Shown one piece after another: positions 1 through 12,829 of a stretch of DNA of 64,000 nt. Both the position numbers and the translations under genes were made by a program. Source of the DNA: Siphonodentalium dalli (lineage: Eukaryota > Mollusca > Scaphopoda > Gadilida > Siphonodentaliidae). The notes beneath the pieces are model-generated. The model worked only from the letters and a program-made list of their open reading frames with translations, was not told the DNA's origin and did not search any database. Position 1 is the first letter of the stretch. Every line of letters begins with the position of its first letter. The DNA is taken from NCBI GenBank assembly GCA_032622095.1, contig CP136063.1, forward strand, positions 81,571,980-81,635,979, read 5' to 3'.

Positions 1-170
1 CACACGTCAAAAACCGCCACAAACAGAAAGAACATCAAAATGTAGACAGACTTTGTCCGTATACAAATAAGAAATATCGCATAAACAGTATGGTATTGTC
101 ATATGTTTGACCATTGTTATGTAAACAAAAGCATCAAAAGTTACTTTTCGGGCGTTTGTTTATATTATGA
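1..170. other. Unassigned AT-rich sequence
   Basis: No coding or structured signal was recognised. A short piece around 105-150 (TTATGTAAACAAAAGCA) resembles sequence inside the repeat copy at 3258-3568, so the left edge may belong to the same diverged repeat. Confidence 0.4.
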
Positions 171-462
171 TGGTAAACATAAAGAGCGTTCTTTGTTGGT
201 GAATTCCTGATAGGGAGCTAATAAAGAGCGTTTATGCCATTTGGGTGTGATTAGCCAGTAGCATTGTTCTGTGTTCTGTAACACAATCAGGCTCTTGCTT
301 AGGTAAAATATAGTAGGTCTTTATGATAACATGCTGTTTACGCGATGGTCATGGTATATATGGACGAAACTGTATGCGTTTTAATGTTTTTCTGTTTACG
401 GTGTTTGGAACAAATATGAATATTTTCGACAATTAAGGCCAACCGTGCCTTTAATAGACTAT
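171..462 (+). repeat. Dispersed repeat H, copy 1
   Basis: This stretch and 3258-3568 align in the same orientation. Shared landmarks in order are GGTAAACATAAAGAGC, AATAAAGAGCGTTTAT, AACACNANCAGGCTCTTG, CTGTTTACGCG and CCGTGCCTTTAAT. The two copies are clearly diverged (many substitutions), so this is an old dispersed repeat. No terminal inverted repeat or coding potential was seen. Confidence 0.6.
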
Positions 463-881
463 ACATGTATATTTTTAGAGATGATATAGTCATGAATGAC
501 TGTCTTACTATCGCCTATCATCGGGGTGAAGCAACCATTTTCCAATTTTATTGTTTGGTGATTGGTTTATTGTTCTAAGATTTAAACGAGAGGCAGGAAA
601 TCCAAATAATAGTTGTGTAGGCTCGGATGAAAAATGCTTGGTCAGAACACAAAATTTGTGTGTAATTAAAAGCAATGGCTTATCATTTACACTCCCAGTC
701 TCCCCTCCTTATACTTCATATCAGACTCACCCAAACGTTTAATATGTCACACACACTCTTGTCTACATGTATTGTATACCGATCTAAACTTCGTTCCGCT
801 ATACTAAATCTATTTTCAATCAATTTCTTTCTATTACTCCATATGAAAAAAAATCTCATTTTTATATATCTATCGATCCAG
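463..881. other. Unassigned intergenic sequence
   Basis: AT-rich sequence with only short chance open frames. I see no splice-bounded frame, repeat partner or RNA gene here. Confidence 0.4.
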
Positions 882-985
882 CCCACACTGTGAATATCTG
901 AGTAACATATATACCAACAACGATCTTCTAAAAGTATAATGAACACCATTACCTAATATGAATTTCAGCATTCTCACAGTGTGGG
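882..985. repeat. Short inverted repeat (possible MITE)
   Basis: A perfect 12-bp arm CCCACACTGTGA (882-893) is mirrored by TCACAGTGTGGG (974-985) around about 80 bp of AT-rich sequence. It could be a small MITE, but no target duplication is evident. Confidence 0.35.
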
Positions 986-1379
986 TTTATCTACAGGTAA
1001 TCGGAAACGACCCCCATAAGCTTTATGCTTGATGTCGGATCCCCTCCATACAACCAATATTCATGATAATATTTTATACCATGCATTGTTTTTGAAATAT
1101 ATGGAATAAATACTGTTTACATCAGAGGCAAGATTTGTTAATAATGCTTGTTTCCAGATCGCTAACACAAGAAATTTTGGACCCTACGCTTATTCAGCAT
1201 ATGTAGCTATCAGTCAGTTATCTTACTGTTCCGTTCACTCTTTTGGGTTCTATCTTTCCAGCTCTGTGTGCAGAACAAAGACAATAAAGAATTTGAAGAA
1301 AGGTACGGTATAGGTATACCCCTAACGAGTTATTGGGAGGGGGTGGACGCAATTGTGTCTGAGCTTTTATTCCTTAAAC
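986..1379. other. Unassigned intergenic sequence
   Basis: No gene, RNA or repeat partner was recognised. The G-rich part around 1320-1430 leads into repeat family D. Confidence 0.4.
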
Positions 1380-2215
1380 TTCAACTGGGCACAGCGACGT
1401 GGTGACGGGGTGGGGTTTGATGGGGGTATCTCACCCCCAACTTTGGTAAAAATAAATTAAACAGTAGGAAATTTCATACCCGACACATTAGTTGGATATT
1501 TTACACCTACAATAGGTTTGAAATTGTTCTTGTAGTTTGATTTTCCATCAATTTATTAGGGGGGATTTGTTGTTTCAGACCAACATGTGCATATATACCT
1601 ACTTTTGGTAAAATTTTTGACTGAAATGGCCATCAGTTGGAAATTGTCCAACCTTAGGGGGGTTGTCCAACACTTAGAAAGCTTGTGTCCAGGTCTCTCT
1701 CCCGTGGCCATTCAAAAACTGTTAGTAAATTTAAGAGAACAATATTTTCCTACATTTTATCAAAAATATGGACTGAAATGGTCATCAGTTTGAAATATTC
1801 CAACCTAAGTGGTGGGGGTGTCAAGTTTGAAATTTCCAACACCAGGAAAGCTTGAGGCCAGTCTAGATGCTAAGATTTTGTGACGTTTTTGTTCAGATTT
1901 AAAAAAAAATCTCACATCGGGTCGACTCGGTGTGCCCCCCCCCCCCACCATAGCATGGCCAATATAAAACTGCTAATTACTTTAAGAAAACAATATGTTA
2001 CTACATTCTGTCAAAAATGTGGACTGTAGCAAGGTAAGGGAGGTATCAGGTTTGAAATTTCCAACACTATGAAAGATTGAGGCCAGTCTAGATGCTAGGA
2101 TTTTGCGATTTTTTTTTTTCAGATTTAAAATTTTTCTCACACTGGGCCGAACCATGGTCGGTCCGGTATGTCCTGGTCTCTCGCCCATGGCCGTGTCAAC
2201 TGCAATTATAACAAA
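1380..2215 (+). repeat. Dispersed repeat family D, copy 1
   Basis: Internally repetitive sequence built around variants of 'CATCAGTTGGAAATTGTCCAACCTTAGGGG' (read in pieces at about 1632-1680, 1780-1830 and 2045-2085), with homopolymer C/G tracts. The same order (chlorate-like G-rich start, CCGACACATTAGTTGGA, ACCTACAATAGGTTTGAAA, TACTTTTGGTAAAAT) recurs reverse-complemented at 63330-63900 and 58610-59470, and direct at 54060-54930. No coding signal. The class is unknown; it could be a non-autonomous DNA element or a degenerate satellite. Confidence 0.6.
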
Positions 2216-2339
2216 TGTTAGTATTTATGCAATTTTCAGGTTCAGATATCTGAATGTTTTTTCTGATATATAATGTCATGGTATATAATGTCATGGTTCT
2301 GTTCATCCTTCTGGCTATAGTGACAATAAGAGCCGTTCA

Positions 2340-2889
2340 GCCAGTCCTGTCAGGGAGAAGTTAAGGTGCAAGTTGGGATGGAATTAAGAAAAAACTTGTG
2401 TTTGGTCTGCTTTAGGGGGGGGGGTGCAGTTGGAATTCCCAAGTGGGTACACCCAACGGAGACCCTCTAGCCACGTCCCTGACTGGGTACATATATTTAG
2501 TAACATGGGAACCTGTGATAATTAGGCCCATCGGAATTTGTTTTGTGTTGTTATCCCCCTTTTCCGACTTAATTTTCTCAAGATGCGTAATTTTATCTGA
2601 GCTTTTTATATTCCTACATTTTTCAATCAATCTTTTTGAAACTTGGCATACGTTTTGCACCAATGCCTATGTTTTGTACCATGGGAACCCGTACACATGC
2701 GATTATGAGGTCCATGATGACGACCGTCCATCCGACCTTTTTTGCTCCGACCTTTTTTGCGGAGTTATCACTCTTTTTCGACTTAAACATTTTCCCCAAC
2801 ACTCCAATCAGTATATCAGTCGGGTGCATCTATTTGTGCGTCCGACTCACCGTTCCAGAGCATATATTGAGTGCGTAAAGCATTTCATG
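2340..2889. repeat. Degenerate repeat, with a family D fragment at its left
   Basis: 2340-2480 resembles the G-run part of family D. 2460-2880 contains two diverged versions of a roughly 190-bp module, each with CATGGGAACC followed by TTTTTCGACTTAA-like text (about 2506 and 2680). The 'TTATCNCCCTTTTTCNGACTTAA' style recalls low-copy repeats common in mollusc and other marine invertebrate genomes, which is an impression rather than a test. The open frame of about 149 codons here overlaps the repeat and is not treated as a gene. Confidence 0.4.
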
Positions 2890-2892
2890 TAA

Positions 2893-3205
2893 AGCCGCTT
2901 TCACACATGTCCGTTTCTCGGATGCTTTTCCTTGCGTTTCTAATATTTTAACGCATCCGGAAAACGCATCGGTCGAAATAGTGAAGCTAGCCACACATGC
3001 TTGTGTATGCTTTTTTAGAAACGTAGGCGAAACGCAGCATTTCAAGTCCGAGACATGAAAAAAAATGAAACGCATCCGGCAAACGCACATGTGTGAAAGA
3101 CCCATTGATATTATCACTGTTTTGACCGATGCGTTTTCCGGATGCGTTAAAATATTAGAAACGTAAGGAAACGCATCGGAGAAACGGACATGTGTGAAAG
3201 CGGAT
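2893..3205. mobile_element. 313-bp MITE with long inverted ends, TSD TAA
   Basis: The left arm (2893 to about 2977, starting AGCCGCTTTCACACATGTCC) is the near-complete reverse complement of the right arm (about 3122-3205, ending GGACATGTGTGAAAGCGGAT), roughly 80 bp each. The direct repeat TAA flanks it at 2890-2892 and 3206-3208. A 3-bp TWA duplication is the hallmark of the PIF/Harbinger superfamily, so this is most simply a non-autonomous Harbinger MITE. It has no coding capacity. An additional AACGCATCCGG motif is repeated inside. Confidence 0.8.
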
Positions 3206-3257
3206 TAAACAAAAGCAAAACACATTACGTTAACTGGCTTTTATTTAGATCCGGATA

Positions 3258-3568
3258 TGGTAAACATAAAGAGCATTTTGTTACTGTTTTCCTGATATGG
3301 AAATAATAAAGAGCGTTTATATCATTTTTGAGTGATTAACCAATATAATTGCGCTGTTATGTAAACAGAAGCACAACTTCTGTAACACGAGCAGGCTCTT
3401 GTTTACGTACACCATCATATGTCTTGACGACAATATATACTGTTTACGCGCGGATTATGTTTGACATATGAGCGGAACTGTATATATTTTGGTGTTCCTT
3501 CTGTTGATGCATGGCGATTTGAACAAATATAAATATTTCTGCAACGAACGCCGTCCGTGCCTTTAATG
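3258..3568 (+). repeat. Dispersed repeat H, copy 2
   Basis: Direct-orientation partner of 171-462 (shared AAACATAAAGAGC, AATAAAGAGCGTTTAT, GCAGGCTCTTG, CCGTGCCTTTAAT). The pair brackets about 2.8 kb, but the copies do not start TG or end CA, and no retroelement coding lies between, so I do not read them as LTRs. Confidence 0.6.
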
Positions 3569-3710
3569 TGCAAACCTCTTCCACAAAATGAAAGTAACTG
3601 CATGTTGTATCATCAATACATAGAACGCGAAAATTCACCTGAACCACCAACTCACGAGACGAACCACCCCTTCCCCATAAAGTGAAATGTCCACTCAGGA
3701 TTATATCATA

Positions 3711-4924
3711 CTAGCAGGTTAGCCCGCCACCGGCGGCTTGTCCGAAACATGACATTGTTTTAATATTTTTTTTTAATTTTTAGCTTCACGCGTTTCAATA
3801 AGAAAAATTTGTACCCGGTAGCTCCACCCGTTTCCGAGATCTGGTCTGCGCATGCGCGAAGCTGGCGTCGCACGGACTCGGCGACCCGATAAAATTTGTA
3901 CCCGGCGCAAGATACATTCACATAGCAAATTTCAAGTCGATAGCTCCACCCGTTTCCGAGATCTCGTCTGCGCATGCGCTGCACGGGCGTCGCACGGGCT
4001 CGCCAATACGACAGCGACGACCACCTGGTCAAACTACACTCACGTACCAAGTTTCGTCCCGATCGGTCGAGGTGTTGGTATCTGATGCAAAAGACGAAAT
4101 TGTGAGTGTTGGTCAATAGTCCCCGCCGTGAACCTCATCGTCGCAAAGAGCGGACAGTCAATTAACCCCGTTGTGAACCTCAATCACCAACGCGACGTAA
4201 ACATGTGTTGCGTTCTAAAAATAGGAAAGCACTTTCTCTCTGCATAATTCTGCAGATGCTGATAACGTTGCTCCCCGTAGGTAGCAATATCGTTGTTGTT
4301 GATATTTACGGCTTGGGGGCTATTTTCTTATTTAGCAAGTTTGAGCTCAATCGGTTCGAGTCTATAAAGGACACACTCATATATATGACACTTCCCGTGG
4401 GTAGCAAGTTTGAGCTCAATCGGCATTCCCTGGAATTTCCCGTAGATTGGCAGATTCCAGTAGCTTTTTATTACGGTATATCTGGGGAGAAATCTGATGC
4501 TATATTCGTGATTATCTGGGATGATTTCGGTATATAACTATATACTGTAAAAACAAAGCGCGCCATCCGTGCTCGCAGGGTTGGTCAGAAACAAATGTTT
4601 TTTAATTTTAATGTATGTTCCGTATATCTCTCTGCAGATGCAAATAGCGTTGAATGGCAAACAGACGCTCTTTATAGAGATGCGTCAAAAACAAACGCTC
4701 ATTAAATAATCACTTGATTAACCCACGCCGTGCCTTTGCGGTGATTTGAGATTGGAGAACGGGTGCTCTGAGCTTTTCTAAACTGCGACCACGGTCGTGT
4801 CGGTGGAATTTGACACTTACATAGGAAGTTTGAGCTCAATCTGTACACGCGTTTTGGATTCTATGAAGTACACACACACACACACACATACACACATATA
4901 TACGAAGTCTCAAAATATATAGTA
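3711..4924 (-). mobile_element. Helitron A1 (long subtype)
   Basis: Leftmost unit. On the plus strand it reads CTAGCAGGTTAGCCCGCC, a T tract, two 122-bp cores, a block ending CAATACGACAGCGACGACC, and then GTTTGAGCTCAATCGG modules. The tail is (CA)n and CAAAATATATAGTA. Unit A15 (27585-28797) is almost identical, including the long (CA)n. Its 5' end is cut at TCTA^TACT by A2, which is why the tail reads AGTA rather than AGTATAGA. Confidence 0.8.
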
Positions 4925-6107
4925 CTAGCAGGGTAGCCCGCCACCGGCGGCTTGTCCGAAACATGACATTTTTTGTTTTTCAATGAGTTAATTGTGACAT
5001 TTGTTTATATTTTTTTTTAATTTTTAGCTCCACGCGTTTCAATAAGAAAAAATTTTACCCGGTAGCTCCACCCGTTTCCGAGATCTGGTCTGCGCATGCG
5101 CGAAGCTGGCGTCGCACGGGCTCGGCGACCCGATCAAATTTGTACCCGGCCCAAGATACATTCACATAGCAAATTTCAAGTCGATAGCTCCACCCGTTTC
5201 CGAGATCTCGTCTGCGCATGCGCTGCACGGGCGTCGCATGGGCTCGGCGACCCGATAAAATTTGTACCCGGTGCAAGATACATTCACATAGCAAATTTCA
5301 GGTCGATAGCTCCACCCGTTTCCGAGATCTGCCTTTCTGCATAATATTTCGAGCGATAACATTGCATTGAAATGTCAGACTCCCATCGTGAACCTCAACA
5401 CGAAGTAAACACGTGTTTCGAGCGATAACATTGCATTGAAATGACTCCCATCGTGAACCTCAAGACGACGTAAAACACGTGTTGCGTTCTAGGAAATGCA
5501 CTCAATGCAGATGCTAATAACGTTGACTTCGTATATATATATATAATGACGTTATTAACCCCGGCCGTGTCGTTTGAGCTGATTTTTATGACTGGGAGTG
5601 GAGTACGGGTGCTCGGAGCTTCTGGAAAACGCGTGGACGACATCGTACGTGGTATTTTACCTTTAGATAGGAAGTTTGAGCTCAATCTGTCCAGCCGTTC
5701 CCGTCCTAATGTACTATTTCGAGCGATAACAATTGTCAGACTCCCATCGTGAACCTCAACACGAAGTAAACACGTGTTTCGAGCGATAACATTGCATTGA
5801 AGTCAGACTCCCATCGTGGACCCCCAAGACGACGTAAACACGTGTTTGTTCCGGTATAACTTTGGAGACTCTGACTTCATATATATATATAATGACGTTA
5901 TTAACCCCGGCCGTGCCGTTTGAGCTGATTTCGATGACTGGGAGTGGATAAAGGGTGCTCAGAGCTTCTCGAAAACACGATTACGGCGGTGTCGGTGGGA
6001 TTTTACACTTACATACGAAATTTGATCTCAATCTGTACACGCGTTTTGGATTCTATGAAGTACACACATACACACATACGAAGTCTCAAAATATATAGTA
6101 TAGAAGA
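4925..6107 (-). mobile_element. Helitron A2 (standard subtype)
   Basis: Standard A architecture: 3' hairpin head (CTAGCAGGGTAGCCC), two 122-bp cores, CTGCCTTTCTGCATAATATTT, four AAACACGTGTT-type palindromes, and two (TA)n-ATAATGACGTTATT sites. The body ends in a TTTGATCTCAATCTG module and the tail ACACATACGAAGTCTC. It is nearly identical to A3, A4, A7 and A11. The tail carries an extra AGA before A3. Confidence 0.8.
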
Positions 6108-7287
6108 CTAGCAGGGTAGCCCGCCACCGGCGGCTTGTCCGAAACATGACATTTTTTGTTTTTCAATGAGTTAATTGTGACATTTGTTTATATTTTTTTT
6201 TAATTTTTAGCTCCACGCGTTTCAATAAGAAAAAATTGTACCCGGTAGCTCCACCCGTTTCCGAGATCTGGTCTGCGCATGCGCGAAGCTGGCGTCGCAC
6301 GGGCTCGGCGACCCGATCAAATTTGTACCCGGCCCAAGATACATTCACATAGCAAATTTCAAGTCGATAGCTCCACCCGTTTCCGAGATCTCGTCTGCGC
6401 ATGCGCTGCACGGGCGTCGCATGGGCTCGGCGACCCGATAAAATTTGTACCCGGTGCAAGATACATTCACATAGCAAATTTCAGGTCGATAGCTCCACCC
6501 GTTTCCGAGATCTGCCTTTCTGCATAATATTTCGAGCGATAACATTGCATTGAAATGTCAGACTCCCATCGTGAACCTCAACACGAAGTAAACACGTGTT
6601 TCGAGCGATAACATTGCTTTGAAATGACTCCCATCGTGAACCTCAAGACGACGTAAAACACGTGTTGCGTTCTAGGAAATGCACTCAATGCAGATGCTAA
6701 TAACGTTGACTTCGTATATATATATATAATGACGTTATTAACCCCGGCCGTGTCGTTTGAGCTGATTTTTATGACTGGGAGTGGAGTACGGGTGCTCGGA
6801 GCTTCTGGAAAACGCGTGGACGACATCGTACGTGGTATTTTACCTTTAGATAGGAAGTTTGAGCTCAATCTGTCCAGCCGTTCCCGTCCTAATGTACTAT
6901 TTCGAGCGATAACAATTGTCAGACTCCCATCGTGAACCTCAACACGAAGTAAACACGTGTTTCGAGCGATAACATTGCATTGAAGTCAGACTCCCATCGT
7001 GGACCCCCAAGACGACGTAAACACGTGTTTGTTCCGGTATAACTTTGGAGACTCTGACTTCATATATATATATAATGACGTTATTAACCCCGGCCGTGCC
7101 GTTTGAGCTGATTTCGATGACTGGGAGTGGATAAAGGGTGCTCAGAGCTTCTCGAAAACACGATTACGGCGGTGTCGGTGGGATTTTACACTTACATACG
7201 AAATTTGATCTCAATCTGTACACGCGTTTTGGATTCTATGAAGTACACACATACACACATACGAAGTCTCAAAATATATAGTATAGA
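6108..7287 (-). mobile_element. Helitron A3 (standard subtype)
   Basis: A 1180-bp unit differing from A2 and A4 by a handful of substitutions (for example CATTGCTTTGAAATGACT at about 6613 where sisters have GCATTG). Full 5' end GTATAGA (plus strand) directly abuts the CTAG of A4. Confidence 0.8.
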
Positions 7288-8467
7288 CTAGCAGGGTAGC
7301 CCGCCACCGGCGGCTTGTCCGAAACATGACATTTTTTGTTTTTCAATGAGTTAATTGTGACATTTGTTTATATTTTTTTTTTATTTTTAGCTCCACGCGT
7401 TTCAATAAGAAAAAATTGTACCCGGTAGCTCCACCCGTTTCCGAGATCTGGTCTGCGCATGCGCGAAGCTGGCGTCGCACGGGCTCGGCGACCCGATCAA
7501 ATTTGTACCCGGCCCAAGATACATTCACATAGCAAATTTCAAGTCGATAGCTCCACCCGTTTCCGAGATCTCGTCTGCGCATGCGCTGCACGGGCGTCGC
7601 ATGGGCTCGGCGACCCGATAAAATTTGTACCCGGTGCAAGATACATTCACATAGCAAATTTCAGGTCGATAGCTCCACCCGTTTCCGAGATCTGCCTTTC
7701 TGCATAATATTTCGAGCGATAACATTGCATTGAAATGTCAGACTCCCATCGTGAACCTCAACACGAAGTAAACACGTGTTTCGAGCGATAACATTGCATT
7801 GAAATGACTCCCATCGTGAACCTCAAGACGACGTAAAACACGTGTTGCGTTCTAGGAAATGCACTCAATGCAGATGCTAATAACGTTGACTTCGTATATA
7901 TATATATAATGACGTTATTAACCCCGGCCGTGTCGTTTGAGCTGATTTTTATGACTGGGAGTGGAGTACGGGTGCTCGGAGCTTCTGGAAAACGCGTGGA
8001 CGACATCGTACGTGGTATTTTACCTTTAGATAGGAAGTTTGAGCTCAATCTGTCCAGCCGTTCCCGTCCTAATGTACTATTTCGAGCGATAACAATTGTC
8101 AGACTCCCATCGTGAACCTCAACACGAAGTAAACACGTGTTTCGAGCGATAACATTGCATTGAAGTCAGACTCCCATCGTGGACCCCCAAGACGACGTAA
8201 ACACGTGTTTGTTCCGGTATAACTTTGGAGACTCTGACTTCATATATATATATAATGACGTTATTAACCCCGGTCGTGCCGTTTGAGCTGATTTCGATGA
8301 CTGGGAGTGGATAAAGGGTGCTCAGAGCTTCTCGAAAACACGATTACGGCGGTGTCGGTGGGATTTTACACTTACATACGAAATTTGATCTCAATCTGTA
8401 CACGCGTTTTGGATTCTATGAAGTACACACATACACACATACGAAGTCTCAAAATATATAGTATAGA
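7288..8467 (-). mobile_element. Helitron A4 (standard subtype)
   Basis: A 1180-bp unit of the same sequence type as A3. Together A2-A3-A4 form a 1.18-kb head-to-tail tandem triplet with almost no divergence, so they are the youngest part of the left half of the array. Confidence 0.8.
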
Positions 8468-9794
8468 CTAGCAGGTTGGCCCGCCACCGGCGGCTTGTCC
8501 GAAACATGACATTTTTTTTATATTTTTTTTTTAATTTTTAGCTCCACGCGTTTCAATAAGAAAAATTTGTACCCGGTAGCTCCACCCGTTTCCGAGATCT
8601 GGACTGCGCATGCGCGAAGCTGGCGTCGCACGTGCTCGGCGACCCGATAAAATTTGTACCCGGCGCAAGATACATTCACATAGCAAATTTCAAGTCGATA
8701 GCTCCACCCGTTTCCGAGATCTCGTCTGCGCATGCGCTGCACGGGCGTCGCACGGGCTCGGCGACCCGATAAAATTTGTACCCGGCGCAAGATACATTCA
8801 CATACCAAATTTCAAGTCGATAGCTCCACCGTTTCCGATATCTCGTCTGCGCATGCGCTGCACGGGAGTCGCACGGGCTCGCCAATACGACAGCGACGAC
8901 CACCTGGTCAAACTACACTCACGTACCAAGTTTCGTCCCGATCGGTCGAGGTGTTGGTATCTGATGCAAAAGACGAAATTGTGAGTGTTGGTCAATAGTC
9001 CCCGCCGTGAACCTCATCGTCGCAAAGAGCGGACAGTCAATTAACCCCGTTGTGAACCTCAATCACCAACGCGACGTAAACATGTGTTGCGTTCTAAAAA
9101 TAGGAAAGCACTTTCTTTCTGCATAATTCTGCAGATGCTAATAACGTTGCTCCCCGTAGGTTGCAATATCGTTGTTGTTGATATTTACGGGTTGGGGCTA
9201 TTTTCTTATTTAGCAAGTTTGAGCTCAATCGGTTCGAGTCTATAAAGGACACACTCATATATATGACACTTCCCGTGGGTAGCAAGTTTGAGCTCAATCG
9301 GCATTCCCTGGAATTTCCCGTAGATTGGCAGATTCCAGTAGCTTTTTATAACGGTATATCTGGGGAGAAATCTGATGCTATATTCGTGATTATCTGGGAT
9401 GATTTCGGTATATAACAATATACTGTAAAAACAAAGCGCGCCATCCGTGCTCGCAGGGTTGGTCAGAAACAAATGTTTTTTAAATTTAATGTATGTTCCG
9501 TATATCTCTCTGCAGATGCAAATAGCGTTGAATGGCAAACAGACGCTCTTTATAGAGATGCGTCAAAAACAAACGCTCATTAAATAATCACTTGATTAAC
9601 CCACGCCGTGCCTTTGCGGTGATTTGAGATTGGAGAACGGGTGCTCTGAGCTTTTCTAAACTGCGACCACGGTCGTGTCGGTGGAATTTGACACTTACAT
9701 AGGAAGTTTGAGCTCAATCTGTACACGCGTTTTGGATTCTATGAAGTACACACACACATACACACATATATACGAAGTCTCAAAATATATAGTA
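8468..9794 (-). mobile_element. Helitron A5 (long subtype, three cores)
   Basis: Head CTAGCAGGTTGGCCC, three 122-bp cores (NRF-1-like palindromes near 8607, 8728 and 8850), then the CAATACGACAGCGACGACC block and GAGCTCAATCGG modules shared with A1, A13 and A15. The 5' end is displaced (ends AGTA) by A6. Confidence 0.8.
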
Positions 9795-10934
9795 CTAGCA
9801 GGTTAGCCCGCCACCGGCGGCTTGTCCGAAACATTGTTTATATTTTTTTTTAATTTTTAGCTCCACGCGTTTCAATAAGAAAAAATTGTACCCGGTAGCT
9901 CCACCCGTTTCCGAGATCTGGTCTGCGCATGCGCGAAGCTGGCTTCGCACGGACTCGGCGACCCGATCAAATTTGTACCCGGCCCAAGATACATTCACAT
10001 AGCAAATTTCAAGTCGATAGCTCCACCCGTTTCCGATATCTCGTCTGCGCATGCGCTGCACGGGCGTCGCATGGGCTCGGCGACCCGATAAAATTTGTAC
10101 CCGGCGCAAGATACATTCACATTGCAATTTTCAAGTCGATAGCTCCACCCGTTTCCGAGATCTGCCTTTTTAATCGAGATAAATGCATTTCGTACCCGTC
10201 CTAATGTACTATTTCGAGCGATAACAATTGTCAGACTCCCATCGTGAACCTCAACACGAAGTAAACACGTGTTTCGAGCGATAACATTGCATTGAAGTCA
10301 GACTCCCATCGTGGACCCCCAAGACGACGTAAACACGTGTTTGTTCCCGTATAACTCTGGAGACTCTGACTTCATATATATATATAATGACGTTATTAAC
10401 CCCGGCCGTGCCGTTTGAGCTGATTTTAATGACTGGGAGTGGAGTACGGGTGCTCGGAGCTTCTGGAAAACGCGTGGACGACATCGTACGTGGTATTTTA
10501 CCTCTAGATGGGAAGTTTGAGCTCAATCTGTCCAGCCGTTGTACTATTTCGAGCGATAACAATTGTCAGACTCCCATCGTGAACCTCAACACGAAGTAAA
10601 CACGTGTTTCGAGCGATAACATTGCATTGAAGTCAGACTCCCATCGTGGACCCCCAAGACGACGTAAACACGTGTTTGTTCCGGTATAACTCTGGAGACT
10701 CTGACTTCATATATATATATAATGACGTTATTAACCCCGGCCGTGCCGTTTGAGCTGATTTTGATGAATGGGAGTGGAGAACGGGTGCTCTGAGCTTTTC
10801 TAAACCGCGACCACTTTCGTGTCGGTGGGATTTGACACTTACATAGGAAATTTGATCTCAATCTGTACACGCGTTTTGGATTCTATGAAGTACACACATA
10901 CACACATACGAAGTCTCAAAATATATAGTATAGA
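9795..10934 (-). mobile_element. Helitron A6 (rearranged standard subtype)
   Basis: Two cores, then a body in which the first half of the standard block is missing (about 10165-10200 differs: TTTTTAATCGAGATAAATGC) while a TTCGAGCGATAAC/(TA)n block is present twice (about 10213-10400 and 10553-10720). This looks like internal deletion plus duplication in an A-type copy. Confidence 0.75.
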
Positions 10935-12114
10935 CTAGCAGGGTAGCCCGCCACCGGCGGCTTGTCCGAAACATGACATTTTTTGTTTTTCAATGAGTTA
11001 ATTGTGACATTTGTTTATATTTTTTTTTAATTTTTAGCTCCACGCGTTTCAATAAGAAAAAATTGTACCCGGTAGCTCCACCCGTTTCCGAGATCTGGTC
11101 TGCGCATGCGCGAAGCTGGCGTCGCACGGGCTCGGCGACCCGATCAAATTTGTACCCGGCCCAAGATACATTCACATAGCAAATTTCAAGTCGATAGCTC
11201 CACCCGTTTCCGAGATCTCGTCTGCGCATGCGCTGCACGGGCGTCGCATGGGCTCGGCGACCCGATAAAATTTGTACCCGGTGCAAGATACATTCACATA
11301 GCAAATTTCAGGTCGATAGCTCCACCCGTTTCCGAGATCTGCCTTTCTGCATAATATTTCGAGCGATAACATTGCATTGAAATGTCAGACTCCCATCGTG
11401 AACCTCAACACGAAGTAAACACGTGTTTCGAGCGATAACATTGCATTGAAATGACTCCCATCGTGAACCTCAAGACGACGTAAAACACGTGTTGCGTTCT
11501 AGGAAATGCACTCAATGCAGATGCTAATAACGTTGACTTCGTATATATATATATAATGACGTTATTAACCCCGGCCGTGTCGTTTGAGCTGATTTTTATG
11601 ACTGGGAGTGGAGTACGGGTGCTCGGAGCTTCTGGAAAACGCGTGGACGACATCGTACGTGGTATTTTACCTTTAGATAGGAAGTTTGAGCTCAATCTGT
11701 CCAGCCGTTCCCGTCCTAATGTACTATTTCGAGCGATAACAATTGTCAGACTCCCATCGTGAACCTCAACACGAAGTAAACACGTGTTTCGAGCGATAAC
11801 ATTGCATTGAAGTCAGACTCCCATCGTGGACCCCCAAGACGACGTAAACACGTGTTTGTTCCGGTATAACTTTGGAGACTCTGACTTCATATATATATAT
11901 AATGACGTTATTAACCCCGGCCGTGCCGTTTGAGCTGATTTCGATGACTGGGAGTGGATAAAGGGTGCTCAGAGCTTCTCGAAAACACGATTACGGCGGT
12001 GTCGGTGGGATTTTACACTTACATACGAAATTTGATCTCAATCTGTACACGCGTTTTGGATTCTATGAAGTACACACATACACACATACGAAGTCTCAAA
12101 ATATATAGTATAGA
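10935..12114 (-). mobile_element. Helitron A7 (standard subtype)
   Basis: A 1180-bp unit essentially identical to A3 and A4 although A5 and A6 lie between, so the tandem order is not explained by simple local unequal exchange alone. Confidence 0.8.
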
Positions 12115-12829
12115 CTAGCAGGTTAGCCCGCCACCGGCGGCTTGTCCGAAACATGACATTTTTTTTATATTTGTTTTTTAATTTTTAGCTCCACGCGTTT
12201 CAATAAGAAAAATTTGTACCCGGTAGCTCCACCCGTTTCCGAGATCTGGACTGCGCATGCGCGAAGCTGGCGTCGCACGTGCTCGGCGACCCGATAAAAT
12301 TTGTACCCGGCGCAAGATACATTCACATAGCAAATTTCAAGTCGATAGCTCCACCCGTTTCCGAGATCTCGTCTGCGCATGCGCTGCACGGGCGTCGCAC
12401 GGGCTCGGCGACCCGATAAAATTTGTACCCGGCGCAAGATACATTCACATAGCAAATTTCAAGTCGATAGCTCCACCCGTTTCCGAGATCTCGTCTGCGC
12501 ATGCGCTGCACGGGCATCGCACGGGCTCGGCGACCCGATAAAATTTGTACCCGGTGCAAGATACATTCACATAGCAAATTTCATGTCGATAGCTCCACCC
12601 GTTTCCGAGATCTGCCTTTCTGCATAATATTTCGAGCGATAACATTGCATTGAAATGTCAGACTCCCATCGTGAACCTCAACACGAAGTAAACACGTGTT
12701 TCGAGCGATAACATTGCATTGAAATGACTCCCATCGTGAACCTCAAGACGACGTAAAACACGTGTTGCGTTCTAGGAAATGCACTCAATGCAGATGCTAA
12801 TAACGTTGACTTCGTATATATATATATAA

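Noticed and set aside
2443-2892. A 149-codon plus-strand frame.
   Set aside because: It lies on diverged dispersed repeats, with competing frames on both strands and no domain or splice context.
171-3568. The direct repeats H1 and H2 as LTRs of a retrotransposon.
   Set aside because: The copies are diverged, lack TG...CA ends, show no primer-binding site or polypurine tract, and there is no gag or pol coding between them.
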